A stretch of DNA of 64,000 nt from Dioszegia crocea (taxonomy: Eukaryota > Basidiomycota > Tremellomycetes > Tremellales > Bulleribasidiaceae), in contig BCKK01000001.1 in NCBI GenBank assembly GCA_001600615.1, positions 2,733,826 through 2,797,825 of the forward strand, written 5' to 3'. The notes under the pieces are model-generated. The model was not told the origin of the DNA, searched no databases, and saw only the letters and a list, made by a program, of their open reading frames with translations. This document shows positions 1 to 14,804 of this stretch, piece after piece; the stretch's first letter is position 1, and the number at the start of each line of letters is the position of its first letter. The translations under genes were made by a program, and so were the position numbers.

Positions 1-2396
1 CCAACTACTCTGACATCCTTAGAGGGATAGCAAAGTGGTTGGAGGAGGACACGCCCTCTAGGGTGATCGTAACAAAGATGTACGCAAAGATCTCCACTGA
101 GAGGGATTTCTCCGCTCAGGAGGTTTGTCACATCCTGTTCGGCTATCATCTCTTCTCATCGACACGAAGCTGGAGATCACTCTGTCTACTGGAGAGTCGC
201 GCAGCTCGAATCGCCACCAGTGACGACGCGGATTACGATCCTGACAACATCGAGAAAGCCGATTGGTACGAGAAGTACAAGTCACGCGACAAAGTGTTCG
301 AGAATGTCACTCTATATGACTGGTATAAATCCTACACCCCCAAGTCCAAACCTCCCTTCGCCACACATCGCGATACCGACTACATCGTCATGCTCTGGCC
401 GCCTTACCCCCCTGGCCCGCACGAATCACCCGAGAACCTACTCTACTGCCGAGCTCGGGTCATACTCCATCATCCCTTCCGGGAAGAAGAAGACCTCAAA
501 GACTCATCTGAGTCCTGGGAGGAGAGGTATGCGCAATGTCAGCTTGACTGCGGGGAGGACTGTCACGTCGATGTGCTTCCAAAGCGCGCTTTCCCGACAG
601 ATGGGCAAGCCGGAGATGCCGATGATGATGATCTGGAGTCAATAGAAGCCGAGGAACCGGAGCGAGATCAGAACGGAGCGGAAATCTTCGCTGGGATGGG
701 GCCCAGGCGTAAGGGGACAGATACGTGTAGACTGGGGAAGAGGGATCAGGATAGGGATCACGACTGGCTGGCGGAAAGCAGGGAATGGGGAATGGAGGGA
801 TTGAAGGAAAGGGAGGGATATGTCATCGCGCAACAAAAGACTGTGAGTTTGGACGTGGGAATCGAGATTACTCCCGCTGACTTCCAGTTTGTTGTCCAAC
901 GCCCAGAAGGCAGGCATATCGACCCGGCGACTCTGACCGGCGTACAGAGAACCGTGTTTGATCGCGTAATCGGACACGCTCAGGCATCTCTCGACAATTC
1001 CTCCCAGCTCGAACCTCTGCTCATCAATGTCGATGGAACCGCCGGTACCGGCAAATCCTATCTCATCGATGCGATCTCTGAGCATGTCGACTCCATGTTT
1101 CACGGTATGCCTTCCCCTATCCTCAGACTCGCACCGACTGGCGTCGCAGCCTTCCTCATCAATGGGCGCACTTATCATTCCGCACTGGGCGTGAAGGTGG
1201 TGGATAAGGGCGTACAGGATGAAGGTGGCGCTGAGTCTTCGCTGGCGAAAATTCAGGAGGATCTGAAACATCTTCGTTACATCATCCTGGACGAGAAGTC
1301 TATGCTGTCGAGGTCGGCGCTGGCTGATATCGATCAACGGCTGAAGATCATCTTCCCGAACTCATCCCACTTGCCTTTCGCGGGCCGAAGCGTACTTCTT
1401 CTTGGCGACTTTGGTCAACTGCCACCCGTCCAAGGCGGTGCTCTCTATACTGCCGGACCTCCTGCCTGCAAAGCGAAGGCTCCCAGTGCCTATCAGCTGG
1501 CAAACATGCGGAGATCGGTCGAGGGACGGATGCTATTTGAGCGCTTCCACGAGTCGTATCGGCTGGACACGGTGATGCGGCAACAAGGATCCGATCCTGC
1601 TGCGGTCCAGTTCAGGGACCTCCTCCAGAACATTCGAGGGGGTGGGCATACCGAGGCCGACTTCCGTGTCCTCGAAGCTCGTTTCTTGAGCAACATCTCC
1701 TCCGAAGATGTGGCTTCCTTCGACCACGCTCCCCTCATCTGCACTACCAACGCAGCGGTCGACGAGCAGAACACCGCAGCTCTTGCAGCGATGCAATTGC
1801 CTGTACTACTTTTGCCCAGTCAGCATACCGGTACTGGTGCGAAAAAGGTCAGTCTCCAGGGCGCAGGTGGGCTTTTAGCTACCCTCAAACTGTCAATCGG
1901 AGCCTGGGTCAGCATAACGCGAAATATCTGGACCGAGGCGGGTCTAGTCAACGGCGCCCCCGGTAAAATCTACTCTTTCGGCTTTCTACCCGATTCGGTC
2001 CCTGGTGACCTCCCCGTTGTCATAATGGTGGAAGTCCCAGGCTACATAGGTCCCACCAACTGGTACACCGACACCGGAGTCCCACTCGTCCCCATATTCC
2101 CCGTCACCTCTCGCTACTCCGTAAACTCTCAGCCCTGCACTCGTCGGAACTTTCCCCTTCGACTGGCCTTTGCTATGACTGTCCACAAAAGTCAGGGTCT
2201 CACACTAGCAAAGGTCCTAATTGATCTTGGGCCGAAGGAGTTCGCCGCTGGACTGAGCTTTGTCGCAATGTCACGGGTCAGGCGTCTTACGGATCTGGCG
2301 TTCAAGGCAGGATTTGATACATCAAGGATGAAGTTGATGGGCAGGATTGGTCTGGAGGACAGGGAGCTAGATGAGTTACGTTTGTATGGTCCCTAA
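1..2396 (+). CDS. Helitron-type Rep/helicase, C-terminal part, 5' truncated by the window
   Basis: The frame is open from base 3 to the TAA at 2394-2396, with no ATG needed at the left edge, so about 797 residues of a larger protein are visible. Residues are counted from the TTG at 39. ISTERDFSAQEVCHILFG (17-34) is the linker typical of fungal Helitron proteins ahead of the helicase. A PIF1-like superfamily 1 helicase follows: Walker A GTAGTGKS (about 334), Walker B IILDEKSM (about 415), LLLGDFGQLPPVQ (about 452) and AMTVHKSQGLTL (about 712). Family knowledge: such proteins pair a HUH Rep nuclease with a helicase and drive rolling-circle transposition. The Rep part would lie left of the window. 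The long intronless frame contrasts with every other long gene here and fits a mobile element. A cellular PIF1 is less likely because of the Helitron-like N-terminal linker. Confidence 0.85.
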   Translation, partial: NYSDILRGIAKWLEEDTPSRVIVTKMYAKISTERDFSAQEVCHILFGYHLFSSTRSWRSLCLLESRAARIATSDDADYDPDNIEKADWYEKYKSRDKVFENVTLYDWYKSYTPKSKPPFATHRDTDYIVMLWPPYPPGPHESPENLLYCRARVILHHPFREEEDLKDSSESWEERYAQCQLDCGEDCHVDVLPKRAFPTDGQAGDADDDDLESIEAEEPERDQNGAEIFAGMGPRRKGTDTCRLGKRDQDRDHDWLAESREWGMEGLKEREGYVIAQQKTVSLDVGIEITPADFQFVVQRPEGRHIDPATLTGVQRTVFDRVIGHAQASLDNSSQLEPLLINVDGTAGTGKSYLIDAISEHVDSMFHGMPSPILRLAPTGVAAFLINGRTYHSALGVKVVDKGVQDEGGAESSLAKIQEDLKHLRYIILDEKSMLSRSALADIDQRLKIIFPNSSHLPFAGRSVLLLGDFGQLPPVQGGALYTAGPPACKAKAPSAYQLANMRRSVEGRMLFERFHESYRLDTVMRQQGSDPAAVQFRDLLQNIRGGGHTEADFRVLEARFLSNISSEDVASFDHAPLICTTNAAVDEQNTAALAAMQLPVLLLPSQHTGTGAKKVSLQGAGGLLATLKLSIGAWVSITRNIWTEAGLVNGAPGKIYSFGFLPDSVPGDLPVVIMVEVPGYIGPTNWYTDTGVPLVPIFPVTSRYSVNSQPCTRRNFPLRLAFAMTVHKSQGLTLAKVLIDLGPKEFAAGLSFVAMSRVRRLTDLAFKAGFDTSRMKLMGRIGLEDRELDELRLYGP
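1..2396 (+). mobile_element. Part of a Helitron-like transposon; boundaries not found
   Basis: The transposon is inferred only from the helicase reading frame. Its left part is outside the window. Downstream of 2396 I looked for the expected terminal hairpin followed by CTRR and a T. The nearest candidate, CTAG at 2430-2433, is followed by C and has no convincing hairpin, so the right end is not assigned. Confidence 0.55.
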
Positions 2397-2667
2397 TATA
2401 GTGCTACAGCTTAGTGCATGATGTATATACTAGCTTTCTGCCATATCCACAATTACGGGAATCAGCTCCGCATTTTTTTAATCGGTCCCCCACGGAGACA
2501 TAGATCTTTATCTTCGCTCGCGGAGAGGCAATGATACAGGCACGATCTACAGCTAACTCACCCAGCTCTTATCATCGGCCCTGCGAGTCTGTACTTCCTG
2601 CAATTTAACCTACTGAGCGGTACGTTTGAGTGTTACCCACTGTGACTGACGCCTCTCAGACAGGACC

Positions 2668-4200
2668 ATGTCACCTACCTTTACCCTCGACCAACTCCCC
2701 GTTCATATCCTCTCCGCTATTGCGGGATACGCCCGTTACGAACACTACGAGCTCCCGACCTGGCGGTTGAGATCAGTCTGCCGCTCCTTCAGAGAGGCCG
2801 TCGAATCGGTGCTGCGGCCGATGTTGTCGTCTGTTCAAGTCACCACGACCCCTGCTTTGGGTAACGGAAGTGAGTCTCCTATCTCGGCAAATGCCCGCCT
2901 TTATCAAACAGCTACACCGTATGCTGACCCCATAGTCATGTATCCGGTGTGCGAGGAGTATGCGTCAGAGAATAAAGCTCGGCACGAGGAGCTCCTTCGC
3001 GTCAACCAGAGATTTGCCGACCATCTCATCGCCTACCGAGCGGCACGGACCATTATCACCGACCTGACTGTCGAGGTCAGAGATGATGATGAGAAGCTGG
3101 GCTGGGAGTTGCTCGCAAAGTATGCGGGGACACTCCAAACGGCGGAAATACACGTGTGGGACAGCCTGTGGAGGATAGGGGTCGAAACTGTGTCCGACAG
3201 CGATGATGGAGAAGAGGAGGACATAGGGGAAGCCATCGACTGCTGGCGACAATCACTCGAAGACGTCACTTTCACGGCGCTCACCAAGTTGACCCTCATC
3301 ACCTGCGCCAGACTTCCTGATCATCTCGGCGGCGTCCTCCAGCTCGTTCCCTGCCTGCGTGACTTGACGGTCGGGTGTCACTGGACCCCTGATGTCTCCG
3401 TATACGAGCCATACGACTACCTTTACTTCGGAATACCAGACGCATTACTACTCGAAACTCTGGCAGTATACGGTGACGAGTACAACGTCCAATACGTCGT
3501 GGATGCCGTACTCCCTATTGCTCCACAACTTCGCCAAATCGTCATCGACATCTCCGAGTACGCTGCAAACGAGACTTTCTACGTAATTCTAGAAAGGATC
3601 GCAGTGCACGAGCCCCTGAAACGCCTGGCCATCCACGGGACAAGCGCGCCCAATACCATGCAGACGCTGTGTCGTGTGCAGGAGGCGGTTGGCCCTTCCT
3701 TTCCGAACCTCACCATGCTCGCTATAGAGCAGAGGTACTGGGATGGCCGTAGCGAGCCCTACACCCCACTCCTAGATGATGTGAGTTAGATAGAGCCATG
3801 TCCCTACTCGCAGCTAACATTGCAGGCGGAGTCTAACAGGCCCACTTTCCCTTCCCTCGCAGCGATATCATTCGTTGACGATTATGGCGACCGAAAATTC
3901 CGCGTTTCGTCTTGGTCACCACCATCCGACGAGAGATATCACGATGTGTTTGAACATGAAAAGCTGTGCGAATTGGCGATCAAGTACCCGACTCTCGGTA
4001 ATGTCCGGTTCTGGGCCGGACATCCGGACAATCCGTTTGATCTAGGCCCTGCATACGATAACGAAGTGGCAGAGGTCAAGTGTCACGTCATCTGGGAGCC
4101 TGGAACGACTCCACCTCACTGTCGGAATGAGTGCAAGGTTTGGGACCCAAATGATCCAGCTTTGGCATGGCTGCATGAAACCTTAGGGGAGGATGTCTGA
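2668..4200 (+). CDS. F-box-like protein
   Basis: Three exons (2668-2869, 2936-3780, 3826-4200) give about 473 residues. The first intron (66 bases, branch GCTGAC at 2923) is a multiple of three and is read through in the raw frame. The second (45 bases) contains an in-frame stop. The N-terminus reads LDQLPVHILSAIAGYA, then WRLRSVCRSFREAVESVL, matching the shape of an F-box: LP near the start, a hydrophobic helix, then a VCR-F element. The rest has irregular leucine-rich stretches and no catalytic motif I recognise. By family knowledge such proteins are substrate adaptors of SCF ubiquitin ligases, but the specific role here is unknown. It lies next to transposon sequence. Confidence 0.6.
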
Positions 4201-7305
<3,105 letters not shown>

Positions 7306-7765
7306 TTGTAGAACAAGAGATATAGAGCTGTTTATAATCATGATTTACGAAAGTCGACATGCATAGAGATCACGGTCCTGCCGTGCCAGACCTATACACA
7401 CCAATAAATCCAAAATAAGATATCGACTACGGAGAGCACGGATGACACGAGGTGGGGCACAACGAGATGAGACCCTAGCTAGGAAGGAGGGGAAGGATAA
7501 GGTGACGCTGATGGTGATTGTAGATTATAGATAGGTCGATACGTCGTTATAGGGTACGGTGGCGGAGTCGCCATGAGGTGTTTCGTTATCGTTATAAGAG
7601 GAATATTCGTAAAGTTCGTTAGGGGGAAAGGACATAGCGTTGCGAGACGTTGTAGTTCATTCACTGTGCGTAGTGGCCGTTTTGGGGGTAGACAAGGGTA
7701 GGGGCGAGAAAGCGAGTGGGGGTTCAGGGGAAACGAGCCGAGCATGTGGGATAGTGGGGCTTGAC
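7306..7765. other. Intergenic, convergent 3' ends
   Basis: Space between the convergent pyruvate decarboxylase and Rab-like genes. Frames here are short and lack family motifs. It probably holds both 3' UTRs, and nothing else is seen. Confidence 0.5.
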
Positions 7766-10382
7766 TCAGGCGCAACAGCCGAATCTCCCTTTATTCCCTG
7801 CTTGTGCGAGGGGGTCTCGAGCTGGGTCGACAAGCATGACGCTGCCTTTGCGTCGGATCTGTCGTTCGCGCTCGATCTTGTCTTTCCGCTGGACAAGGAG
7901 GGAAGAGATTGATTTGAATAGTGCTTCGACGCCTGAGGTGATTGGTCAGCTTGGTCGAATAGAAGAAGCTCTCATATCAACTCACCTATCCCGGACAGAG
8001 AACTGCACTCGCCAAGGCGTACACCACCAACCTCTACCCCCCACTCCCCATCCTCTTCCTCGCTACTTGGATACAGCCTAGAATCCCGGCCCAGACTCCC
8101 TCCTCGGCTTCTGACAATCTTCGCCTGATGTCCCTGCCCCTCTTTCGAAGAAGTGGAGTCATCTGACATCTGGCCAGCCGTCACTGGAGACAGGCTCATT
8201 CCACTCGCACTACTTCCTCTCCGCCCTACTGCCCCCGCATTGCTCAAAAGCTCCTCGCTCTCCTTCTTCTTGATGGACGCGCCAAACTCGCCGAGCGCTT
8301 CAGCCGCGCCGGGTCCGCCACCCATACGCCAACTCTTGCCAGACCAGTCTTCCGACTTTCTTCGAGCTGAAGCCTGAGAGGAACCGCCTAGTAGGGGTGT
8401 ACTTTCCGTTCGGACGCGAGTTGGCATTGGTGGAGGGGAGAGTCGGGAGGAGGAGTCACTCCTGTCTATAGGATACTCCTCGGCCAATCTGGCGAGGTTG
8501 AGCACCGCCCCAGACATGCTCTCCGTCCGGCTCATGCCGAGCACCCCGGAGATGGAGAATCTGCCTCCAGAGCTACCGTGGCGTGTAGGAGAAGAGGGAG
8601 TAATGCTTGAATTGACATGTTCGGTAGTTGTACCCGTAACGCTTGCAGTGGGGGACTGGAGCGAAGGGAATGCGACGCGCCGAGAATTCTTCGGAGAGGT
8701 GGCGAGGATCCGTAGTGCAGGTGGAGGGCGATTTTTTGTTATAGGTACAGGAGGTGGAGGTGGCATGGCGAGGGTCATAGGCTGCACGGTGGGATTCGTA
8801 TTAGTCAGGATGCCGGAAGAGGGAATACGCGCGGGTGTAGGTGCGGCAGATGGAGCGGTGGATTTTGGGAGAGGTACTTCGAAGGCAGCTAGGGCACCGT
8901 GCGAGTAGGATCGGGTTGGAGTAATGGACGAAGCAGAGTCAAGGCGATTTGAGGTGGAGGAGCTCCGGAAAAGGCTTCTCTGAGGGGGAGGGGACAGTAG
9001 TGCCATGGGCGGAGCGGGAGGTTTAGTCCAACTACTAATGCTCGATCGAGCTTCGTCTAGGCTGACCGATATCAGCTGGTGGGACCATTATGAAATCTTA
9101 ATACTCACGTTACGGCCCGCCTTCTCTCCAGATCTACCTTAGACCCCACGACGTAGATGACCGTCTCTTTCGGTACTGTCCTCCCCAATTCCTCTAGCCA
9201 ACTCCGCACGTCCTCGAAACTCTGTCTGTCCGAAATGTCGTATACCAGGACGCAGACATGTGCGCCCCGGTAGTAGATCGGCGCCATTGACCTGAACCGC
9301 TCTTGGCCCGCCGTGTCCCATATTTGCAGCTTTACGCGTGTACCGTCGTGTACGAGTTTACGTGTATGCAGAGAGGATCCGATTGTAGCAGGTGCCGCGC
9401 TAGGAGTGAAGACCCGGGTGGTATACCGCAAGATGAGGGAGGTTTTGCCGACGCCTTGTGAACCGAGAAGTACAACTTTGGCTTCGAGACCTTCGGGTCC
9501 GCCCAGATCTGGCGATTCCGCCTCTGTGGTTGAGGTCGAGATGCGCTCACGAGCAGGAGGGGTAGAAAGATCTGCGGATGATTTCGATCCGCCAGCGCTG
9601 GTGGGGAACGGCACCGCGTATGGTGAAAAGGTATGTGATCGAGGAGGCATCGCCGCCCGCACTCTTGCCCTGGACTCTGCGCTTTGGCTGGGCTCCATGC
9701 GGACTGACGAAGGAGTCGAAGCGGGGTAGGCAGTATTTCCCCTCACAGGTCGAGGAGGTGGTCCCATCGATCTCCTCTTCGCCATCTCCGCATCCGTCCG
9801 TTTCTTCTTCCGCCCTTCGGAGTTCGATCGACTAACAGATGTGGTCGGTGATACATCCATATTATTGAGGTCAAGGTTGACACCTGGAGACCGTCTGGGG
9901 GTGTCCGAGTCTGCGGGTGTCCGCGCACTTCGGACCGCCTCATATCCGTCATCAGCCGGAGGAGCAAGCTTGACCATTGCCTCCGGCCGATGTCTCCGAC
10001 TCTCGCGTTCGCGTTCGTGAGGTGCTTGTGAGAGATGAGAGGTGGATGATGAGGCTATCGCCAGTGCGGGACCAGGTGAGCGGGTCCGAGTCCGAGGCAA
10101 AGGAGCAGGTGGGGGTTTGGGGGCAGGAGGAGGTTGGGCGGAATGAAGTGGGCGTGCGATATCTTCGGGTGCTTCGGGTGTCCCGAGAGCGGAGAACGTC
10201 ATGGGGTAAGGGGATGTGTGGCGATGTTGAAAGATGGGGAATGTCGGACGTAGGGACGAGGACGGTGGGTCGAGCAAGGGAGGGAATTCAGCGTGCGAAG
10301 TAGCTGCGCCTGAGGGTGCAAAGAGGTCGATTGCTGGATCACGGAAAGGAGCGTGTGTGGAAGGATGCGCCACGATGCTCAT
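7766..10382 (-). CDS. Rab-like small GTPase with long disordered N-terminus and a large insert before the G5 motif
   Basis: Three exons (9109-10382, 7986-9061, 7766-7932) join in frame to 838 residues. The first in-frame ATG is at 10382; the frame above it is open but has no ATG. About 300 Ser/Pro-rich residues precede a Rab-type G domain: P-loop GSQGVGKTS (about 307), WDTAGQERFRSM (about 355) and GSKVDL (about 413). The domain resembles the Rab5/Ypt5 group. Instead of reaching G5 within about 30 residues, the frame runs through some 350 low-complexity residues before RLGECSSLSGIG (about 775), which looks like the G5 element (usually ETSAK). The last exon supplies the final helix (VEALFKSISSLLVQ) and the end GCCA, an XCCX-type prenylation signal. 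It probably acts in vesicle traffic on endomembranes. The joined exons keep frame, so the insert looks genuine rather than a fusion artefact. Confidence 0.85.
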
Positions 10383-12568
10383 GATGAGATGTGACGTGTA
10401 GATGAAAGGTGTGGGCAGAGGGAGGGAGGGTGGAAATTTGACTAGGGTTGAGTGATTTTCTACTTCAAGGTATGGTCCTAGCGCAAAGCTCGGGCTAGCT
10501 TGTACAAGGGACCGTGCGCTCAAAGCCTATATGATCAGTCATGTCCACACACAGAGTCTTAGCCACATAGCAGAAGGCAGACATACTCACAGATGATTAA
10601 ACAAAAAGGAAGGGCGTAATTGTGCCCGTCGACTTCTGCGAGAAAGCGGTTTTCGAGTACAAAACCTTTGGGCATTAGCGATTTGTGGCTGACAGATGCG
10701 ACACACTAGATGGCCAAAGATTTGAAGTAGTGAGGGGATTGTGCGTATCCGCTTGGAAGAGAATAGCACGAATGAAGCCTGGAAGAAGGGACAAACAAGG
10801 ATGATGGTGAGACAAGGCGGGGATGCGAGTCTGAACACATCGTGAAACTAGCGCATATGCCTGTAGTCCAAGGCCCCGCGATGTTCGCCTGGAGGTGTAG
10901 GATACAGAGAGAAGACGTACAGGAGCAGATTACAACCCTCAATATACCCTCGTAAACAAAGGACGATCCCTTCCGTCCCTCAGCTATAAGTTTGACTTGG
11001 TTGGCGCGTCGTCGTTATTGATCGTGGCATATGTGCAGGCGAGAAGTAGAATACAGCCAGGGGATTAGGGAAGATACAAGTGGCGAGGGCAACCGACCAG
11101 CAGCTATAGTCGAGCGGAACGAAATGAAGGACAAAGAAGCTTGGTCGGATAGTTTGGGTGGGTCGAGGTCACGTTGGCAGAGCCGAGGGGGATTTAATTG
11201 ACGCTAACAGGGCCAAGGGGGTGTTCGGTGTGTGTATACACGGGGTGTGTGTATCGGTCTCCGCTTTCCCCGCGCTCGGTATTGGGAAAGGGTCCTTTCC
11301 ACTCTGCGGCCAAAGTGGAGATCCTGAGTGCGAAACAGGCGATAGTCGAGGTTGAAGCTACGTCCGAGGATCCTGAAAGCGATGCAAGTCGTCAAGTTTC
11401 AGGGTGTTTGTTTACGCGCGGCGGCGCTTGTTGCGTCTGTCGCGTCGAAGGCTCGGGCTATTTAAGGGAGGAGTGGGAGGAGAGAAGATGAAGCCTGACG
11501 AGGGCGGGGTCCAAGTCGATATGGCACGGAAAGAGCAGATCACCTTGCGCTCAAGCTTCACACCCAGAGCTCTGGCCCAAATGTTCCATTTCCTTTTCAG
11601 GGCCATGTAGGAACCAAACAACGGCATAAGGTTTCAGAACCACGTTCCATCCAATGTGGCGGTCTCGGCCAATGTGGCAGTTTGCCACTGGATATTCGAT
11701 GGTCTCGGAGAGATAGATTGACTTGCTGGCTCGCCAAGGAGCGACCTGGTGCTGACTGGTATTGCTGTCTACCTCCTTGTAGAGCCATGCAGCATCACAT
11801 GCATATGGTACTGTCTTAACTTCCTATCAATGTGAATAAGGTATGGCTAGGCATGCCGTAAGTGGTGATCAATTGCTCCACCATATGAGAGGCTGCCTGT
11901 TTGATGATGATGCATCAATCACGCATCAGTACCTTAAGTCTTGATGAAAAGACACTTTCGTCCTTCCACCGAAAGACCAAAAAGACCAATACCCGCCTCG
12001 GCAGAATATCAACCTCCGAACATATGCTGTACCCCGCTGAAGACCGTGTTGCCACAGTCCCTGATGACTACAAGGGTATCGCTGCTCTGACAAATGACAT
12101 CATCTCCCAAGAGAATCATTCGAGAACGATGGTGTGTCGTTCTGCATCTGGTGAAAGTACTTCCTTCTAGCAGATAGTCGTCACCTCCGTCAAGGCGACT
12201 TTCGGCAATAGGCGTTTGGTCATTTGTGGCGGAAAATGAGATTTGCCACCGGGTCCGGCGGGTGGCGAATCGGTGGAGATTCAGTAGAAAATGGCGGTCC
12301 TGGGGGAAGATACGGTATGTGGGGGTAATACTGGCGGGGGAGACGACTGGGTGATGAGGTGTCTGTTTCTGCTATACATACTAGGCAAGCAGGGTAAAGA
12401 TTCGGTCAAATCGAAGGGACGAGGAGTATAGCAGAAGGACAGCCTGGTAATGCGAGTGCGGCAATTTTCAGCTTGTTTCCGTCGATCAATGCAAACAGCT
12501 ATATACAAGTTGTGGTATTATAATCCGAAAGTCCCTTTGGTCGTGCCGTCCGACAAGTCCCAGCTCCG
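10383..12568. other. Long stretch without a convincing gene
   Basis: About 2.2 kb. The right flank (10383 to about 10600) is the 5' side of the minus-strand Rab-like gene. Around 11230 there are GTGTGTGTATACAC-like alternating purine/pyrimidine runs. The longest plus frame with an ATG (11901-12170, 89 residues) shows no family resemblance. Splice-like signals occur but do not assemble into a product I recognise, and I see no tRNA. A small orphan gene or non-coding RNA cannot be excluded. Confidence 0.4.
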
Positions 12569-14804
12569 CTACGATCTCCCCCGAGCAGACTTCTCCGCCA
12601 TAGCCGCTTCCGCCCTTGCCCTAATCTCCTCCGGGCTCATCGCACTACCCGTGAAGGAAAGCACACTCTCGCTAGCTTTCAGATCCGAAGAAGGAGGGGA
12701 GCCCGGAATATCGCGCAGAGGCGGAGATAGAGGATTACCGGTAAGGCCAAGTCCGAGATATGCAGCTTCGGCACGTTCGAGTCCGGATTTGCTACGAATA
12801 ACCGAGGACCGCGCGGGTGCCTGCTGATCCCCGAGTGTATTTGCGCTTTCGCGAGGGATGGTAGAGTTCTGCGAAGTGGCTGATGACGGACGAGGAGCGC
12901 GGGGACCGAAGTGAGAGGTGTGTTTCGCTTCGGGGCTGAGATTGCTGGTGGACCGCTGTCGAGCTCCTCCGCTGACGTCCACGACGGGTCCGTCACGATA
13001 ATCAGGCGGCATCTCAATCACCCTCGCACCTCCCTCTGGCAGTTGGATATGCACATCCCCTCCACCTCCGTCGGAATGCACAACGTATACCTTCCGCGTT
13101 CGGAGACTTCCCTCGTGGTCCTCTTGACTCTCTATCCCGCCGGACGAGGATCGTTGCCTGATTCCGCCCTTCCCAACATCTCGGCTATTGACCGACCGAT
13201 ATAGACCCTCTAGGTCCTCCCCGTCAGACTCATCGTCCCATGGGTTCGAGCTAGACGAAGCGATCGGCGTCCCGATCAGCCGTAATCCCGGAGGCGGGCG
13301 TTTGCCTTCAAATTCGGAAGAAGATCGACGGTGATGGGTGAGGCCCGAAGAGGAAGAGGGGATGGAGTTGCGGTGCGGATTGGTATGCCGAGACTTGGCA
13401 GGAGGGGTATGTATGGCCATGTTGGGATCATCGCGAGAAGATGGTCTATGCAGTACTGGGCCAAAATCTTGTCGACTAGTGACCGTGAAGCTAGCGCCAG
13501 GGGGACGTGGTAGTTTGCTTGGCGAATTGGAGGTGCCGGATCCACCGACATACGGATCGTACAGAGTATCGGGTGAGTCGAAAGGTATTCCGCCCCGATG
13601 AGGAGAATCTTCGTATGGGTCTAGGGGTTTGGGATTGGAGTAAGATTGATGTAAGTCATTGCGACTTGTGTATGGTCGGAAAGAGACGGCATCATCGAAG
13701 AGTGGCTGCTCGGTTAGTCAGATAGATGGATTGATGTCATAAGCGGGGGAAGACATACCCGGCCTTGACTCCCTTTCCGTTTCTGCTTCTTTATTACAAA
13801 TCCCCATAGTATCAGCGCAGCGCCTGCTGCTCCCAGAAAGAACGCCGCCACCACACCTCCGGCCAACACCCCAATAGCCACGCCACCCGATACACCTGCC
13901 GGGGTCTCCTGACCCGTCATGACTGCCAAACACCGTACGTCGTCCGCCTTGCCAGCATGCAGCGGGCCAAAGGCGAAGCTGTTACCCGCAGAGTCAAATA
14001 CACCGAGCATGAATGACTGGCCATGCGTGAGGCGGATAGTATAGTTCATAGATGCTTGAGTCGCAGATGTAATGTTGACAGGAGGGTGGAAGGCGGGGGC
14101 GATAAGAAGGGTATATGGAGCGGTTCCGTTCTTAGGGGTGATCCGGAGGTCGGAGCATGTGGCCGGCCATCCGTTCGAGGCGAGGAACCCGGCTGAGTGC
14201 TCCACAGTGACGTCTAGGGTGGAGGATGGAGAGGTCACCCATGAGCCCATGACTGTTGCCGTGCGGCACGTCGAGCTTGCATTCGCATATGCTGCTGAAG
14301 TCAAGTCGGAAGAGGAGACAGTCATGAGATCCTGAGCATGTCAGCTCGGGGTTTTCCTCCTTGGCCACCTCGACTTACTTGACAACCCCCGCTGACCCCA
14401 TTATTTGCCCAGACACACCCAATGAATTGCGTCCCGTTTGACCACACATTCGGGATACTCCTCGGCGCCGCCATATTCCCAATATCCATGCTCTTCGAGT
14501 ACATCCGCTCATACTGCTGTCCAGCACCATCCATCAATTGCTCGTGTACGAGAAAGACCATCGTATACGGCGCGACGGGATCCGAGGAACGGAGATTGTT
14601 GGTGGTCGCCAGACCAGAAATGATGAGTGGGGAGGGACATGATGGCGTCAGGGGAATGATGACGGAGTTGGTATCTGGCGAAGAGGGATAGGAAAATGTG
14701 AATCCTTGTTGCTGGTCGCCAGAGTTGGGTCTGGTGGTCTCGGCTAGTACGAGAGGGATGAGGAAGGTGAGAGAAATGAGGCGGTAAGCGAAGCGGAGGA
14801 TCAT
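12569..14804 (-). CDS. Single-pass membrane protein with signal peptide and long disordered cytoplasmic tail
   Basis: Three exons (14379-14804, 13759-14331, 12569-13705) give 711 residues. The start has a signal peptide (MILRFAYRLISLTFLIPLVLA). A roughly 265-residue extracellular part follows, with paired Cys and NGT/NIT glycosylation sites. A membrane segment rich in Gly/Ala (about 290-318) is followed at once by the basic stop KKQKRKG. The final 380 residues are a Ser/Pro/Asp-rich tail with no enzyme motif. The topology is type I. The function is unknown; similar basidiomycete proteins are annotated only as transmembrane proteins, and a wall or surface sensor role is a guess from architecture. 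Two similarly built genes lie at 25.1-27.9 kb and 46.2-48.0 kb. Confidence 0.8.

Noticed and set aside
639..1337. 232-codon frame on the minus strand
   Set aside because: Lies wholly opposite the helicase coding strand, has no motif, and mirrors its codon bias.
2430..2433. CTAG as the 3' end of the Helitron
   Set aside because: Followed by C instead of T and without a credible hairpin just upstream.
8498..8908. 136-codon plus-strand frame
   Set aside because: Antisense to the low-complexity insert of the Rab-like gene; Gly/Val composition is the mirror of Ser/Pro codons.
11901..12170. 89-codon frame as a gene
   Set aside because: Has an ATG run but no family resemblance, no splice support and unusual composition; left as part of the unexplained gap.
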